Assembly (NCBI GenBank): GCA_049522565.1
Contig: JBEKNT010000354.1
Location: 1-7,393 of the forward strand
Source of the DNA: JASHVB01 sp049522565
GTDB taxonomy: Bacteria > Pseudomonadota > Alphaproteobacteria > Acetobacterales > Acetobacteraceae
Length of the DNA: 7,393 nt
Reading direction: 5' to 3'
Under the pieces are notes generated by a model. The model searched no databases, was not told where the DNA came from, and worked only from the letters and a program-made list of their open reading frames with translations. Numbering within the stretch: position 1 is the stretch's first letter; every line of letters begins with the position of its first letter. Shown in pieces: positions 6,163-7,393 of this stretch. Position numbers and translations under genes: made by a program.

Positions 6163-7362
6163 TCAGCGCTTCGGCACCCAAGCCGTTGCCAGCGCCGCCG
6201 CACCACAGGCAAGCGCCGCTACGGCGAAGGCGGCTGGCACCGACCATGCCAGCAGCATGCCTCCCAGCGCCGAGCCGATCGGCGCGCCGGACAGGTTGAG
6301 GCTGATCGAGACCGCCATGACCCGGCCGAGCCAGCCTGGCTCGGTACGGCGCTGGCGCAGCGTCAGCACGCCCACATCAACCGGTCCGGCCAGGAAGCCG
6401 ACCAGCGCCAGCCCGAGGCACAGGCCGGGTAATCCGAACCCCACGCCGAGCGGGAAGATCGCCAAGGGTGTCAGGAGCATGCCGAGCGCCATCATCGCCC
6501 GCTCCCGGCCCGGCGCGCCGCAGTGCCCCGCCAGCAGTGCGCCCACCGCGCCCGCGACGCCCGAGACGGCCCATAGCGCGCCGACCAGGAGGTCGCCATG
6601 CGTACCGCCGCCGGCCGTGCGGGTGACGAACACCGGCACAGCCACCAGCAGGATGCCCCAGGCCATCTGGTAGAGCGCATAGGCAAGGGACAGCGCGCGC
6701 AGCGAACGATGGCGCAGCACGTGCGCCACGCCGGCCACGGCGTCGGCCAGCAATCCGCCCCGCCAGGCCGGCAGGGAGTGTGGCGGGGTTCGCACCGCCG
6801 GAAGCAGGGCGACACAGGCGGCGGCGTACAGTACAGCGACCGCAAGCAGAGTAAGGGCGGCGCCGGTGAAGCCGAACAATGCGCCGGCCAAGGCCGGGCC
6901 GCACACGTCGACTGCGGCGTGGATGCTGGTGTCGAGCGCATTGGCCCGATCCAGCGCGGCGGCCGGCACCAGCCCCGGCAACAGCGTCCGCACCCCGGCC
7001 GCGGACAGCGGATTGCTCAGCGAGTGCAGCGCCACCAGGATCACCAGCGACCAGGCGCTGTCGGCCCGTTCCACGCAGAGCAAGGCGATGAGCAGGACGC
7101 AGCCGGCGCTGCACGCCATGTCCAGGGCGATCGCCCCTGCGGCGCCGATGCGGTCCAGCAGCGCGCCGGCGAGCGGACCGACCAGCAATCCCGGCGCCAT
7201 GGCGGCGAAGGCCACCCAGCCGGCCAGTGGCGGCGACTGGAAGCGCTCCAGCGCGTACAGCACCACCGCCAGCCCGAGCATGCGCTCGGCCAGACGCGCC
7301 AGGGATGCGGCGAGCAACAGGTTGCCGACAGCATCGAACCGGAGGAGCGCGCGGTAGGTCAC
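6163..7362 (-). CDS. MFS transporter, EntS/MFS_3-like exporter
   Basis: A predicted inner-membrane proton-driven exporter of 399 aa with about 12 hydrophobic helices. Family features are: GPLAGALLDRIG (62-73), a motif-A-like loop between TM2 and TM3; TLLPGLVPAAALDRANALDT (126-145) followed by VDVCGPALAGALFG (151-164), the 'LPxLVPxxxLxxANAL...GPxLAGxL' signature of the MFS_3 branch that includes EntS and macrolide efflux proteins; a central loop near 190-215; and RRTEPGWLGRVMAV (338-351) before the last helices. The likely role is drug, siderophore or metabolite efflux; the substrate is unknown. The GTG start at 7362 is supported by GAGAGG (7374-7369) with 6 bases spacing. That site is inside a perfect inverted repeat, which could limit translation. 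It ends with TGA at 6163. VIT1 is the next gene downstream on this strand; the 157-base gap makes an operon possible but unproven. Confidence 0.9.
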   Translation of the reverse strand: MTYRALLRFDAVGNLLLAASLARLAERMLGLAVVLYALERFQSPPLAGWVAFAAMAPGLLVGPLAGALLDRIGAAGAIALDMACSAGCVLLIALLCVERADSAWSLVILVALHSLSNPLSAAGVRTLLPGLVPAAALDRANALDTSIHAAVDVCGPALAGALFGFTGAALTLLAVAVLYAAACVALLPAVRTPPHSLPAWRGGLLADAVAGVAHVLRHRSLRALSLAYALYQMAWGILLVAVPVFVTRTAGGGTHGDLLVGALWAVSGVAGAVGALLAGHCGAPGRERAMMALGMLLTPLAIFPLGVGFGLPGLCLGLALVGFLAGPVDVGVLTLRQRRTEPGWLGRVMAVSISLNLSGAPIGSALGGMLLAWSVPAAFAVAALACGAAALATAWVPKR

Positions 7363-7367
7363 AGTAC

Positions 7368-7392
7368 ACCTCTCCCGCTTTGCGGGAGAGGT
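7368..7392. repeat. Perfect inverted repeat containing the MFS ribosome binding site
   Basis: ACCTCTCCCGC (7368-7378) and GCGGGAGAGGT (7382-7392) are exact reverse complements around TTT. The sequence matches the very common intergenic palindrome 'CCTCTCCCGC-TT-GCGGGAGAGG' of many proteobacteria, so it is probably a dispersed repeat truncated by the window edge. On the minus strand its downstream arm supplies GAGAGG, the Shine-Dalgarno sequence of the MFS gene. Folding of the transcript would hide it. Confidence 0.75.
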
Positions 7393-7393
7393 C

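Noticed and set aside
6377..7369. Second long minus-strand frame overlapping the MFS gene
   Set aside because: Arg/Gly/Ala-rich shadow in a different frame, with no hydrophobic helices; the MFS frame has a ribosome site and family motifs.

Overview
This is a 7.4 kb stretch of GC-rich bacterial chromosome with strong G/C preference at third codon positions. The gene families (LLM flavin oxidoreductase, SMP-30 lactonase, metallo-beta-lactamase hydrolase, VIT1/CCC1 transporter, IS91-type transposase debris) suggest a high-GC proteobacterium. I would guess an alphaproteobacterium of the Acetobacteraceae/Rhodospirillales type, but that is inference, as the window holds no phylogenetic marker.

Layout from left to right. 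The window opens with the last 37 codons of an LLM-class flavin-dependent oxidoreductase (+). Convergent to it is a family 2 glycosyltransferase with a coiled-coil tail (-, 135-1280). About 800 bases without an intact gene follow (1281-2082). They hold a 30-residue scrap of an IS91-family transposase (1682-1771, +), a dubious minus-strand open frame with coding-like composition, and a TATAAT box just ahead of the next gene. An SMP-30/gluconolactonase family protein (+, 2083-3105) converges on a TIR-domain protein (-, 3102-4097), and their two TAG stops overlap in one CTAG. Upstream of the TIR gene lies a spaced 18-base inverted repeat (4131-4231). Then come three more minus-strand genes: a metallo-beta-lactamase-fold hydrolase (4278-5165), a VIT1/CCC1 family metal transporter (5316-6005) and an MFS exporter (6163-7362). 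Two palindromic elements mark the spaces around them: a long imperfect hairpin at 5191-5261 and a perfect 11-base inverted repeat at 7368-7392, which contains the ribosome binding site of the MFS gene.

The genes do not form one obvious pathway. The window looks like a mosaic accessory segment with metabolic hydrolases, transporters, surface-sugar modification and IS debris. The most interesting gene encodes the TIR-domain protein: it pairs an unrecognised N-terminal region of about 190 residues with a C-terminal TIR domain that keeps a W-x3-E motif resembling the catalytic glutamate of NAD-consuming TIR enzymes. It is a candidate immune or NADase effector, but no known partner (Thoeris ThsA, Argonaute, SAVED, reverse transcriptase) is visible here.

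Several starts are set from ribosome binding sites rather than from the longest open frame: 2083 for SMP-30, 4097 for TIR and 5165 for the MBL hydrolase.
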